DNA from: CAMDHY01 sp943372725
Lineage (GTDB): Bacteria > Pseudomonadota > Alphaproteobacteria > Rhizobiales > Segnochrobactraceae
Direction of reading: 5' to 3'
NCBI GenBank assembly: GCA_943372725.1
Contig: CALRZT010000093.1
Coordinates: 1-14,103 of the forward strand
Length of the DNA: 14,103 nt
The stretch's first letter is position 1; the number at the start of each line of letters is the position of its first letter. The notes below the pieces were generated by a model that did no database searches, was not told the origin of the DNA, and was given only the letters and a program-made list of their open reading frames with translations. Of this stretch, positions 7,223 through 13,396 are shown in pieces. A program made the position numbers and the translations under genes.

Positions 7223-7834
7223 ATGGCTCAGACCTATGAGCTCGTGGCCACGGTGCGCGATCGGGTTGGTAAGGGGGCCGCTCGTGCACTGCGTCGCGAA
7301 CACAAGATTCCCGCCGTCATCTATGGCGACGGCAAGGCTGCCCTGCCGATCGCGCTGCCGAACAAGGAAGTGTCGCTGAAGCTTCTCGGCGGCGGCTTCC
7401 TGACGACGGTCGCGACCATCGACGTCGGTGGCGAGAAGATCCGCGTGCTGCCGCGCGACTATCAGGTCGACCCGGTGCGCGATCAGCTCATCCACGTCGA
7501 CTTCCTGCGCATCGTCGCCGGCGACACCATCGCGGTCGAGGTGCCCGTGCACTTCCTCAACGAGGCGGCCTCCCCTGGCCTGAAGCGCGGCGGCGCCCTC
7601 AACATCGTCCGCCACGAAGTCGAGCTCGAGTGCCCGGCCGATGCCATCCCGGCCAGCATCGAGGTCGACCTCAGCGGCCTCGACATCGGCGATTCCGTGC
7701 ACATCTCGGCGGTGAAGCTGCCCGAGGGCGTCAGCCCGACGATCCGCGACCGTGACTTCACGATCGCCACGATCGCCGCCCCGGCCGGCGGCGACGAGGA
7801 AGAGGCCGCCGAGGGCGCCACCCCGGCCGCCTGA
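7223..7834 (+). CDS. rplY: 50S ribosomal protein L25 / general stress protein Ctc (long form)
   Basis: A 5S rRNA-binding protein of the large ribosomal subunit. The 203-residue product is the long Ctc/TL5 form: an N-terminal L25 domain at about 4-93 (YELVATVRDRVGKGAARALR, IPAVIYGDG, then DYQVDPVRDQLIHVDFLRI) and a C-terminal TL5 beta domain at about 100-190 (VPVHFLNEAASPGLKRGG, then LSGLDIGDSVHISAVKLPEG). It ends in an acidic, Ala-rich tail (GGDEEEAAEGATPAA). E. coli L25 has only the first domain. ATG 7223 has GGAG 7 bases upstream, and the longer open frame to 7154 lacks family sequence. Neighbouring pth and ychF are the usual alphaproteobacterial partners. The predicted promoter at 7054 and a leader hairpin suggest post-transcriptional control. 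Confidence 0.97.
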   Translation: MAQTYELVATVRDRVGKGAARALRREHKIPAVIYGDGKAALPIALPNKEVSLKLLGGGFLTTVATIDVGGEKIRVLPRDYQVDPVRDQLIHVDFLRIVAGDTIAVEVPVHFLNEAASPGLKRGGALNIVRHEVELECPADAIPASIEVDLSGLDIGDSVHISAVKLPEGVSPTIRDRDFTIATIAAPAGGDEEEAAEGATPAA

Positions 7835-7854
7835 GCAGACGACCGTCTTCGATC

Positions 7855-7901
7855 GGGTCCGGCGACGCCGCACGGGTGTCGCCGGACCCACCGGTCCGGC
7901 G
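7855..7901 (+). promoter_or_regulatory. Mutually exclusive hairpins between rplY and pth
   Basis: Arm 1 GGGTCCGGCGAC (7855-7866) pairs perfectly with arm 2 GTCGCCGGACCC (7878-7889), extendable by a short inner stem. Arm 3 GGTCCGGCG (7893-7901) repeats part of arm 1 and can instead pair with 7880-7888 around a 4-base loop. So arm 2 can form either hairpin but not both, an attenuator-like layout without a T-tract. It could also be a simple processing or rho-related structure. Confidence 0.5.
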
Positions 7902-7991
7902 GCGCCGCGGCGCGCCGCCTGCCGCTTTCGGCCTCGGCGCACGCCGTGCCGTCGGACGGCGCCACGGGGACGCCTCGCGAGGAGAATGCGC

Positions 7992-8753
7992 GTGTTCCTG
8001 CTCGTCGGCCTCGGCAATCCCGGCCCGCGCTACGCGCTGAACCGCCACAATGTCGGCTTCCTCGCCGTCGATGCAGTGCACCGGCGCCACGGCTTCGGCC
8101 CCTGGCGGCAGAAATTCTCGGCCGAGATCGCCGAGGGCACTCTCGGCGGCGAGCGCACCATTCTCGTCAAGCCACTCACCTATATGAACGAATCCGGCCG
8201 CTCGGTCGGCGAGATCGCCCGCTTCCACAAGCTCGCGCCCGCCGACGTGGTGGTGATCCACGACGAGCTCGACCTGCCGCCCGGCAAGGTGCGCCTGAAG
8301 GTCGGCGGCGGCCACGGCGGCCATAACGGCCTGCGCTCGCTCACCGCCCACATCGGTGACGCCTACCGGCGGCTGCGCATCGGCATCGGCCATCCCGGCG
8401 ACAAGGCGATGGTGCACACCTACGTGCTGCACGATTTCGCCAAGGCGGACGCGGCCTGGCTCGATCCGCTGCTCGACGCCATCGCCGCCGAGGCACCGCT
8501 GCTCGCCGAGGGCAAGGACCCGACCTTCGCCAACCGCCTGCACCTCGCGCTGTCGCCGCCGAAGCCGGACGGCGGCGAGCCGCGCCCGCCGCGACCGGCG
8601 AAGCCGAAGGGCGACGGTTCTTCGCCCCAGGCGGCGCGTGAGGGCGACGATGTCAGGGGCGCGGCCGCCCCGGCGTCGCCATCCGAACCGGCCTCCCCCG
8701 CCAAGGGGCCTTTCGCTGCCCTGGCGAAGTTCGCCCGCCGCGGCGAGAGCTGA
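7992..8753 (+). CDS. pth: Peptidyl-tRNA hydrolase
   Basis: Cytoplasmic enzyme that cleaves the ester between peptide and tRNA on prematurely released peptidyl-tRNAs, recycling tRNA. Catalytic and binding residues are all present: Asn9 in GLGNPGPRY, His19 in LNRHNVGF, Asn66 in PLTYMNESG, Asp91 in IHDELDLPPG, and Asn112 in GGGHGGHNGLRS. The start was set at GTG 7992, because AGGAG (7980-7984) is 7 bases before it. The ATG at 7986 would leave only one base after that site and adds just Met-Arg. After the conserved domain (about residue 187) comes a Pro/Ala/Gly-rich, probably disordered tail of about 66 residues ending FAALAKFARRGES, which short bacterial Pth proteins lack but alphaproteobacterial ones often have. 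It probably shares the rplY transcript. Confidence 0.96.
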   Translation: MFLLVGLGNPGPRYALNRHNVGFLAVDAVHRRHGFGPWRQKFSAEIAEGTLGGERTILVKPLTYMNESGRSVGEIARFHKLAPADVVVIHDELDLPPGKVRLKVGGGHGGHNGLRSLTAHIGDAYRRLRIGIGHPGDKAMVHTYVLHDFAKADAAWLDPLLDAIAAEAPLLAEGKDPTFANRLHLALSPPKPDGGEPRPPRPAKPKGDGSSPQAAREGDDVRGAAAPASPSEPASPAKGPFAALAKFARRGES

Positions 8754-8895
8754 CGCCCGTCCGAGAGCGCACGCCTCGTAGCCGCTCGTCGACCTTCCCC
8801 GTCTTGTGATCGATCTCGGCCTCTGCCGAGACCTGATGCGACTTCATCCGTCCGGCCACGCACCGAACGCGTTCGCACCCGCCAGTGCGCACGAA

Positions 8896-8921
8896 AGCCG
8901 GGCCGATTGCTCGGCCCGGCT
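8896..8921 (-). terminator. Terminator hairpin of the PRC-barrel gene
   Basis: A perfect 11-bp stem, AGCCGGGCCGA (8896-8906) with TCGGCCCGGCT (8911-8921), and a 4-base loop. Read on the minus strand it is followed by TTTCG, a short T-run, and lies 67 bases past the PRC-barrel stop. It can also fold in plus-strand readthrough from pth, which ends 142 bases away, so it may act in both directions. Confidence 0.6.
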
Positions 8922-8928
8922 CTGCGCC

Positions 8929-8953
8929 GGAACATGTCTCCGGGAGGCCCGTT
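8929..8953 (+). promoter_or_regulatory. Second EcfG-type motif, antisense to the PRC-barrel gene
   Basis: GGAAC (8929-8933), 16 bases, CGTT (8950-8953): an exact match on the plus strand, pointing into the 3' end of the minus-strand PRC-barrel gene. If active it would make an antisense transcript or run on toward ychF. It overlaps a hairpin (8940-8964), so the match may be a by-product of that structure. Confidence 0.25.
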
Positions 8954-8964
8954 GAGCCTCCCGG
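8940..8964 (-). terminator. Second hairpin downstream of the PRC-barrel gene
   Basis: CCGGGAGGC (8940-8948) pairs with GCCTCCCGG (8956-8964) around a 7-base loop, only 24 bases after the PRC-barrel stop. There is no T-run. Together with the adjacent stem at 8896-8921 it makes a tandem-hairpin end. Confidence 0.5.
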
Positions 8965-8987
8965 TCCGATTAGTCTTCGCTCGCGCG

Positions 8988-9668
8988 TTACTGGGTGGTG
9001 ACCGGGGCGGTCGTCGAAGCCGGAGCCCGCGTCGTACCGGTGCCCGTCGCGTTGGTGTCGACCTCGCCACTCGCCTGGCGCTCCACCGCCTCGAAGGCCG
9101 GCAGCGCCTCGATCTGCTCCTCGGTCATGGCGAGCGTCACGGACGCGTCCGTGCCGTCGATCTCCAGGTCGTCCCAGGGCAGCAGCACCGACTTCTCGCC
9201 CATGCCGAGGAAGCCGCCGAAGCTGACCACGGCGCCGACGATGCGGCCCTGCTCGTCGATGACGAAGTCGTCGAGGGTGGCGAGATCCTCGCCGCGGGTG
9301 TTCTCGACCGGCTCACCCTGAAGATCGGTGGCGAGCACCGTGCCCATCGGCTGGGTGCCGCCGACGATCGTCACGCGCTCACCGTCCATCGTCGTGGCGG
9401 TCGAGGCGGTGCCCATCGTGCCGGTGGCGGCCGGGTTGGTCGCGTCCGTCGAATTCATCGGGGCGTCCATCGGCGCGGTGGTGTTGGTGTCCATCTGCTC
9501 CGGAACCGTCGTGTTCGGATCGGGAGCGGTGCCGGTCGTCGGCGCGGTCGTCGTCGCGGCCGGCGGCGTCGTCTGCTGCATCGTGTCCTGGGCGAAGGCG
9601 AGCGGCGCCGCGGCCAGGCCGAAGCCAAGAACGGCGACAGACGTTGAACGAAGAAGAACGTTGCGCAT
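8988..9668 (-). CDS. Secreted PRC-barrel domain protein, predicted general-stress target
   Basis: A 226-residue exported protein. A Sec signal peptide at 1-26 (hydrophobic core SVAVLGFGLAAAPLAFA, cleavage before QDT) is followed by a Thr/Ala/Pro-rich low-complexity linker to about residue 95. One PRC-barrel domain follows at about 98-190, with GGTQPMGTVLATDLQGEPV, DFVIDEQGRIVGAVVSFGGF and SVLLPWDDLEI. The tail is again Thr/Ala-rich. PRC-barrels are small beta domains known from RimM and the photosynthetic reaction centre H subunit. Exported versions are common in alphaproteobacteria, and their function is mostly unknown. AAAGGGA precedes the ATG. An exact EcfG-type promoter lies 87 bases upstream. 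It sits in reverse orientation between pth and ychF, which are usually adjacent. Confidence 0.9.
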   Translation of the reverse strand: MRNVLLRSTSVAVLGFGLAAAPLAFAQDTMQQTTPPAATTTAPTTGTAPDPNTTVPEQMDTNTTAPMDAPMNSTDATNPAATGTMGTASTATTMDGERVTIVGGTQPMGTVLATDLQGEPVENTRGEDLATLDDFVIDEQGRIVGAVVSFGGFLGMGEKSVLLPWDDLEIDGTDASVTLAMTEEQIEALPAFEAVERQASGEVDTNATGTGTTRAPASTTAPVTTQ

Positions 9669-9970
9669 GATGGAAATCCCTTTCTGTATTTGCGAATTCG
9701 GGTACCGGAAGCGGTCTGTTCGTCACCGAACTTATCGCCTCGGTCTGCCTCAAAAACGTGGACTGAGGGTGTTCGTTCCACCCGGGGCCCTGCCTTTTTC
9801 ACCCGTGGACACCTCGACGCTTGCATCGCGCCGGACGCGAGACGTCTTGTCCCTTGACCGGCCCGGCGGGGCCAGCCAAGAGAGCGCGCGGTCGCTCGTC
9901 GCTGACCGATCGAACCGTTGACGGCGCGCTCTGTTCCCGCGCAACCGCTCCGCCCGAAGGACTTCGCTCG
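9669..9970. other. Divergent intergenic region between PRC-barrel gene and ychF
   Basis: These 302 bases hold the leftward EcfG-type promoter (9755-9779) and a weaker leftward near match, GGAAC-N16-GGTT, at 9913-9937. On the plus strand the best housekeeping -35 is CTTGAC (9853-9858), but the -10 at the right distance is poor (around 9877-9882). The ychF ribosome site AAGGA is at 9957-9961. No small gene was seen. Confidence 0.55.
9755..9779 (-). promoter_or_regulatory. EcfG-type general stress response promoter of the PRC-barrel gene
   Basis: On the minus strand GGAAC (9779-9775), exactly 16 bases, then CGTT (9758-9755). This equals the known EcfG (sigma-EcfG) consensus of alphaproteobacteria, GGAAC-N16/17-CGTT. 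The start would fall near 9748, giving a leader of about 80 bases. The orientation fits the secreted PRC-barrel gene, a typical kind of EcfG target. Confidence 0.75.
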
Positions 9971-11062
9971 ATGGGTTTCAAATGCGGCATCGTCGGCCTG
10001 CCGAACGTCGGCAAGTCGACGCTCTTCAATGCGCTGACCAAGACGGCGGCGGCGCAGGCCGCGAACTACCCGTTCTGCACCATCGAGCCGAACACCGGCG
10101 AGGTCGCCGTTCCCGATCCGCGCCTCGACACCCTCGCCCGCATCGGCAAGTCCCAGCAGATCGTGCCGACCCGTCTCACCTTCGTCGATATCGCCGGCCT
10201 GGTGCGCGGCGCCTCGAAGGGGGAGGGGCTCGGCAACCAGTTCCTCGCCAACATCCGCGAGGTCGACGCCATCGCCCATGTCCTGCGCTGCTTCGAGGAC
10301 GGCGACGTCACCCACGTCGAGAACAGGATCGACCCGGTCGCCGATGCCGAGACGGTCGAGACCGAGCTGATGCTTTCCGACCTCGACAGTCTCGAACGCC
10401 GCGTCGTGCCGCTGCGCAAGCGCGTCGCCGACAAGGAGGTGAAGGCGCAGGTGGACCTGATGGACCGCGCCCTCGTGCTGCTGCGCGAAGGCAAGCCGGC
10501 CCGCCTCGTCAAGCTCGCGCCGGAGGAACATCGCGCCTTCGAGATGCTCAACCTCCTCACCGCCAAGCCCGTGCTCTATGTCTGCAATGTCGACGAGGCG
10601 TCGGCCGCCACCGGCAACGCCTTGTCGGAGCGGGTCGCGGCGATGGCGAAGGCGCAGGGCGCCGGCTGCGTCGTCATCTCGGCGGCCATCGAGGCGGAGA
10701 TCGCGCAATTGCCGCCGGACGAGCAGAAGGACTTCCTGGAGACCCTCGGCCTCGAGCAGCCCGGCCTCGACCGGCTGATCCGCGCCGGCTACGAGCTGCT
10801 CGGCCTCGTCACCTACTTCACGGTGGGGCCGAAGGAGGCGCGGGCCTGGACGATCACCCGCGGCACCAAGGCGCCGGGGGCGGCCGGCGTCATCCACACC
10901 GATTTCGAGCGCGGCTTCATCCGCGCCCAGACGATCGCCTTCGACGACTACGTCGGCCTCGGCGGCGAGGTCGCCGCCAAGGAGGCCGGCAAGGCGCGCG
11001 ACGAGGGCAAGGAATACGTCGTGGCGGATGGCGACGTCCTGCTCTTCAAGTTCAACACCTGA
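9971..11062 (+). CDS. ychF: Redox-regulated ribosome-associated ATPase YchF (Obg/OLA1 family)
   Basis: A 363-residue P-loop protein of the TRAFAC class, the same length as E. coli YchF. It binds the ribosome and hydrolyses ATP rather than GTP. The G1 loop GLPNVGKST is at 9-17, and the switch region is FVDIAGLVRGASKGEGLGNQ. The base-recognition motif is NVDE (206-209) instead of NKxD, the change that gives ATP preference in this family. A helical insertion follows the G3 region, and the C-terminal TGS domain runs from GLVTYFTVGPKEARAWTI to the end (VADGDVLLFKFNT). The start ATG 9971 has AAGGA 9 bases upstream and matches the family start MGFKCGIVGLPNVGKS. The MaoC-like gene begins 9 bases after its stop, so they probably form one transcript. 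Confidence 0.97.
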   Translation: MGFKCGIVGLPNVGKSTLFNALTKTAAAQAANYPFCTIEPNTGEVAVPDPRLDTLARIGKSQQIVPTRLTFVDIAGLVRGASKGEGLGNQFLANIREVDAIAHVLRCFEDGDVTHVENRIDPVADAETVETELMLSDLDSLERRVVPLRKRVADKEVKAQVDLMDRALVLLREGKPARLVKLAPEEHRAFEMLNLLTAKPVLYVCNVDEASAATGNALSERVAAMAKAQGAGCVVISAAIEAEIAQLPPDEQKDFLETLGLEQPGLDRLIRAGYELLGLVTYFTVGPKEARAWTITRGTKAPGAAGVIHTDFERGFIRAQTIAFDDYVGLGGEVAAKEAGKARDEGKEYVVADGDVLLFKFNT

Positions 11063-11071
11063 CCAGCGCCG

Positions 11072-11533
11072 ATGGCCGCCGACCTGCTCCACTACGAGGA
11101 CATCGAGCTCGGCCGCAGCCTGCCACTGGGCAGCCGGACGATCACGGCCGAGGAGATCGTCGCCTTCGCGCGTCTGTACGATCCGCAGCCCTTCCACCTC
11201 GACGAGGAGGCCGCCCGCGCCACGCCGCTGCGCGGCCTCGCCGCCTCCGGGTGGCACACGGCGTCGCTGATGATGCGGCTCTACGTCGACGGGCTCCTCG
11301 CCGGCATGGCCTCGATGGGCTCGCCCGGCATCGAGCAGCTCGACTGGTTTGCGCCCGTCCGCCCGGGCGACACCCTGACCGGCACCTTCATCGCCGTCGG
11401 CAAGCGCGTCTCGAAGACCCGGCCGGACATGGGGCTCCTGTCGATCGTCATCCACCTCGACAACCAGCACGGCACGCGTGTGCTGGAGATGCGCGCCACC
11501 GCACTCTGCGCGACGCGCGAGAGGGCCGCCTGA
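11072..11533 (+). CDS. MaoC-like hot-dog dehydratase, copy 1
   Basis: A 153-residue single hot-dog domain of the MaoC / (R)-specific enoyl-CoA hydratase type, which typically hydrates 2-enoyl-CoA to 3-hydroxyacyl-CoA or the reverse in the cytoplasm. The active-site segment FARLYDPQPFHLDEEAA (32-48) carries the Asp37 and His42 expected for the Asp/His pair. Downstream GLAASGWHTASLMMRL and WFAPVRPGDTLTG are usual in the family. No clear ribosome site precedes ATG 11072; it lies 9 bases after ychF and is likely translated by coupling. Its stop overlaps the start of a paralogue (TGATG). Substrate chain length is not predictable. It may act as a homodimer or pair with copy 2. Confidence 0.93.
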   Translation: MAADLLHYEDIELGRSLPLGSRTITAEEIVAFARLYDPQPFHLDEEAARATPLRGLAASGWHTASLMMRLYVDGLLAGMASMGSPGIEQLDWFAPVRPGDTLTGTFIAVGKRVSKTRPDMGLLSIVIHLDNQHGTRVLEMRATALCATRERAA

Positions 11534-12009
11534 TGTGGGTCTTCGAGGACATTCCGTTCGGCCACACCGTCGAGATCGGCTCGGCCACCGTTTCCGCCGA
11601 GGAGATCGTCGCATTCGGCCGCGAGTTCGACCCGCAGCCCTTCCATGTCGACGCGGAGGCGGCGGCGAAGAGCCACTTCGGCGGCCTCGTCGCCTCCGCC
11701 TGGCACACGGCGTCGCTGTTCATGCGCGCCCTCGTCGAGCGCGTCGACCGGCTCGCCGACGAGATCCGCGCCGCCGGCGGCGAGCCCGGCCGGCTCGGGC
11801 CCTCGCCGGGCTTCGAGAACATGCGCCTGCCGCGGCCGGTGCGGCCGGGCGACACGCTGTTCTTCGCCACCACGCCCCAGGACGGCCGGCCGCTCGCCTC
11901 CCGCCCCGGCTGGGCGGTGGCGCACTTCGACAACACCGTCACCAACCAGCACGGCGAGGTGGTGATGACGTTCCGCTCGGCGGTGTTCGTCACCCTTCGC
12001 GCCGATTGA
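11533..12009 (+). CDS. MaoC-like hot-dog dehydratase, copy 2
   Basis: A 158-residue paralogue of the preceding gene, starting at ATG 11533 in the TGATG overlap. FGREFDPQPFHVDAEAA (28-44) keeps the catalytic-type Asp33 and His38, followed by GLVASAWHTASLFMRALV and LPRPVRPGDTLFF. Compared with copy 1, about 30 of 50 residues around the active site are identical, and an 18-base stretch is unchanged at DNA level (11252-11269 and 11701-11718). That points to tandem duplication. Copy 2 has a longer insertion between the active-site helix and the RPGD strand (ADEIRAAGGEPGRLGPSPGF). The one-base overlap suggests equal expression and perhaps a heterodimer. Substrate is unknown. Confidence 0.93.
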   Translation: MWVFEDIPFGHTVEIGSATVSAEEIVAFGREFDPQPFHVDAEAAAKSHFGGLVASAWHTASLFMRALVERVDRLADEIRAAGGEPGRLGPSPGFENMRLPRPVRPGDTLFFATTPQDGRPLASRPGWAVAHFDNTVTNQHGEVVMTFRSAVFVTLRAD

Positions 12010-12063
12010 CGGCCGGCCGGGGCGGGCGCAGACAGGCCGAGATCCGCCGCTCCGGAGCCGCCG

Positions 12064-12711
12064 ATGTCCGCCCTCGCCTACGTTCCCGATCTGCCGGTGC
12101 TGGCCGCCTTCGTGCTCGCCTGCGCGGCCGTCACCCTGACGCCGGGGCCGGACATGGCCTTCTTCCTCGGCAAGTCGGTGACCCAGTCGTCGGCGGCCGG
12201 CTTCGCCGCCTTCGCCGGCTGCACCACCGGCCTCCTCGTCCATACCGTCCTGGTGGCGGCAGGCCTCGCCGCATTGCTCGCCGCCTCCGCCACCGCCTTC
12301 CTGGTGCTGAAGCTCGTCGGCGCCGCCTATCTCCTGTGGCTCGCCTTCGAATCGGTCTGGAAGGGCAACGCCCTGTCGCGGCCGGTCGCCGGCGCCGCGC
12401 CGGAGCGCCTGACGCGCATCTACATGAAGGCGCTGACGGTGAACCTTCTCAACCCGAAGGTCATCGTTTTCTTCGCGACCTTCCTGCCGCAGTTCGTCAC
12501 CGCCGGCGATCCGGCGGCGAGCGGCACGTTCCTGTTCCTCGGGCTGACGATGATCGTCGTCTCGACGCCGATCACGGTGGCGATGATCCTCGCTGCCGGC
12601 CGCGTGTCGGCGACGCTGCGCGGCTCGCGCCGGCTCGCCCGCGCCATCGACTGGCTGTTCGCCGGCGTCATGGGTGGCTTCGCGGCGCGGCTGCTTTTGG
12701 CACGCGCCTGA
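12064..12711 (+). CDS. LysE/RhtB family exporter
   Basis: A 215-residue inner-membrane protein expected to have six helices, of the LysE/RhtB family that exports amino acids or their derivatives by proton antiport. Family marks are TPGPDMAFFLGKSV (26-39) at the end of helix 1, GFAAFAGCTTGLLVH, the segment LKLVGAAYLLWLAFE, and MKALTVNLLNPKVIVFFATF (from about residue 120; Asn127 and Asn130), a loop strongly conserved in the family. GGAG lies 6 bases before ATG 12064. It follows the MaoC pair by 54 bases on the same strand and may be read through from it. It converges on the next gene with 27 bases between stops. The exported substrate cannot be deduced. Confidence 0.94.
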   Translation: MSALAYVPDLPVLAAFVLACAAVTLTPGPDMAFFLGKSVTQSSAAGFAAFAGCTTGLLVHTVLVAAGLAALLAASATAFLVLKLVGAAYLLWLAFESVWKGNALSRPVAGAAPERLTRIYMKALTVNLLNPKVIVFFATFLPQFVTAGDPAASGTFLFLGLTMIVVSTPITVAMILAAGRVSATLRGSRRLARAIDWLFAGVMGGFAARLLLARA

Positions 12712-12738
12712 GATCGAACCGCGGCGAAGAGAGACGTC

Positions 12739-13206
12739 TCACGCTGGCGGCGGCAGCGCCCGCCGCCAGTCGCCGGACTCTCGGCCGGCAATCAGCCAGT
12801 AGACGAAGCCGGCAGCGAAGCCTGCCGCCAGCGCGGCGAGCATGGCGTTTTCCGGCGGCGCGGCCGCGGTAACCGCGAGGCCGTCCGGTACCACCAGCGC
12901 CACCCCCGCCAGCCCGCCGATTGCGAGCCAGGCGAGGAGCGGGCGCAGCGACGAGATCTCGGCGCCGACCACCGCGGCGGCCCAGACGACGACGAACCCC
13001 GTCGTGGGAAATCCCGACAACAGCAGCTGCATGAGACCGACGGCGAGGCGGCCGCCCGTCTCGCCCAGCCACATCTGCGCGTCGCGAGTGATGCCCACAA
13101 GCGGGCTCTGCCACGGCCCTGCGCTGGCGGCGAACACGATTGCCGCCACGGCGGTCGTGGCGACATAGCCGAAGCCGATCCGCAGCAGGTGCCAGAGGAG
13201 GAACAC
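12739..13206 (-). CDS. Small hypothetical multi-pass membrane protein
   Basis: A 155-residue product with no family I recognise. It has four to five hydrophobic segments: FGYVATTAVAAIVFAASAG, TTGFVVVWAAAVVGAEI, LLAWLAIGGLAGVALVVP and AMLAALAAGFAAGFVYWLIAG. It is likely an inner-membrane protein with a short polar tail (RESGDWRRALPPPA). The start is GTG 13206, with GGAG about 11 bases upstream, a weak signal; there is no downstream ATG before the first membrane segment. Its start lies 31 bases after the stop of the DUF3096-like gene on the same strand, so it is probably the last gene of that operon. The codon bias and the reading frame, which is hydrophobic only on this strand, support real coding. 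Confidence 0.7.
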   Translation of the reverse strand: MFLLWHLLRIGFGYVATTAVAAIVFAASAGPWQSPLVGITRDAQMWLGETGGRLAVGLMQLLLSGFPTTGFVVVWAAAVVGAEISSLRPLLAWLAIGGLAGVALVVPDGLAVTAAAPPENAMLAALAAGFAAGFVYWLIAGRESGDWRRALPPPA

Positions 13207-13237
13207 CCGGGCCGCCGCTCCGGCAGGACGGGTCCGG

Positions 13238-13396
13238 CTAGTTCAGCCCGTGCAGGAGGTTCGGCCAGAGGCCGAGCACGCCGGTGATGATGAGGTAGGC
13301 CGCCACCGCATAGTTGAGGATGCGCGGCACGATGAGGATCAGCACACCGATCACGATGGCGAGGAGGGGCTGCAGGGTCACGACGTCGATGGTCAT
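13238..13396 (-). CDS. DUF3096-like small membrane protein
   Basis: A 52-residue protein, ATG 13396 to TAG 13238, preceded by GGAGAG at good spacing. The sequence consists of two hydrophobic hairpin-like segments, LLAIVIGVLILIVP and YAVAAYLIITGVLGL, joined by RILN. The pattern ...GVLILIVPRILNYAVAAYLI... is the hallmark of DUF3096 proteins, tiny membrane proteins without known function that are common in proteobacteria. Its ATG overlaps the stop of the upstream cyclic-nucleotide-binding gene by 4 bases (ATGA), which is strong evidence that it is translated. It ends LLHGLN. It is probably translationally coupled and co-regulated with the neighbour. Confidence 0.88.
   Translation of the reverse strand: MTIDVVTLQPLLAIVIGVLILIVPRILNYAVAAYLIITGVLGLWPNLLHGLN

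Noticed and set aside
7752..7991. N-terminal extension of Pth overlapping rplY
   Set aside because: Arg/Pro-rich out-of-frame overlap with L25. Pth proteins start directly at the GLGNPG strand, and a good ribosome site lies at 7980-7984.
8653..8892. Minus-strand frame with a protein-like stretch (MKSHQVSAEAEIDHKTGK) between the PRC-barrel and pth genes
   Set aside because: Only about 35 codons have balanced composition; the rest is a shadow of the pth tail. There is no ribosome site and no family match that I recognise. It could be a gene remnant, but the support is too thin.
9455..11614. 719-residue minus-strand frame across ychF and the PRC-barrel gene
   Set aside because: Antisense to ychF and the first MaoC gene, and out of frame with the PRC-barrel gene. 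Composition is typical of shadow frames in GC-rich DNA.
9982..12009. 675-residue plus-strand frame suggesting a fusion protein
   Set aside because: Only its last 158 codons, from ATG 11533, are real (second MaoC-like gene). The part before is a frame-shifted reading of ychF and the first MaoC gene.
12731..12740. Palindrome GAGACGTCTC at the convergent gene ends
   Set aside because: Only 10 bases, no loop and no T-run. It overlaps the stop of the minus-strand gene and is probably chance.
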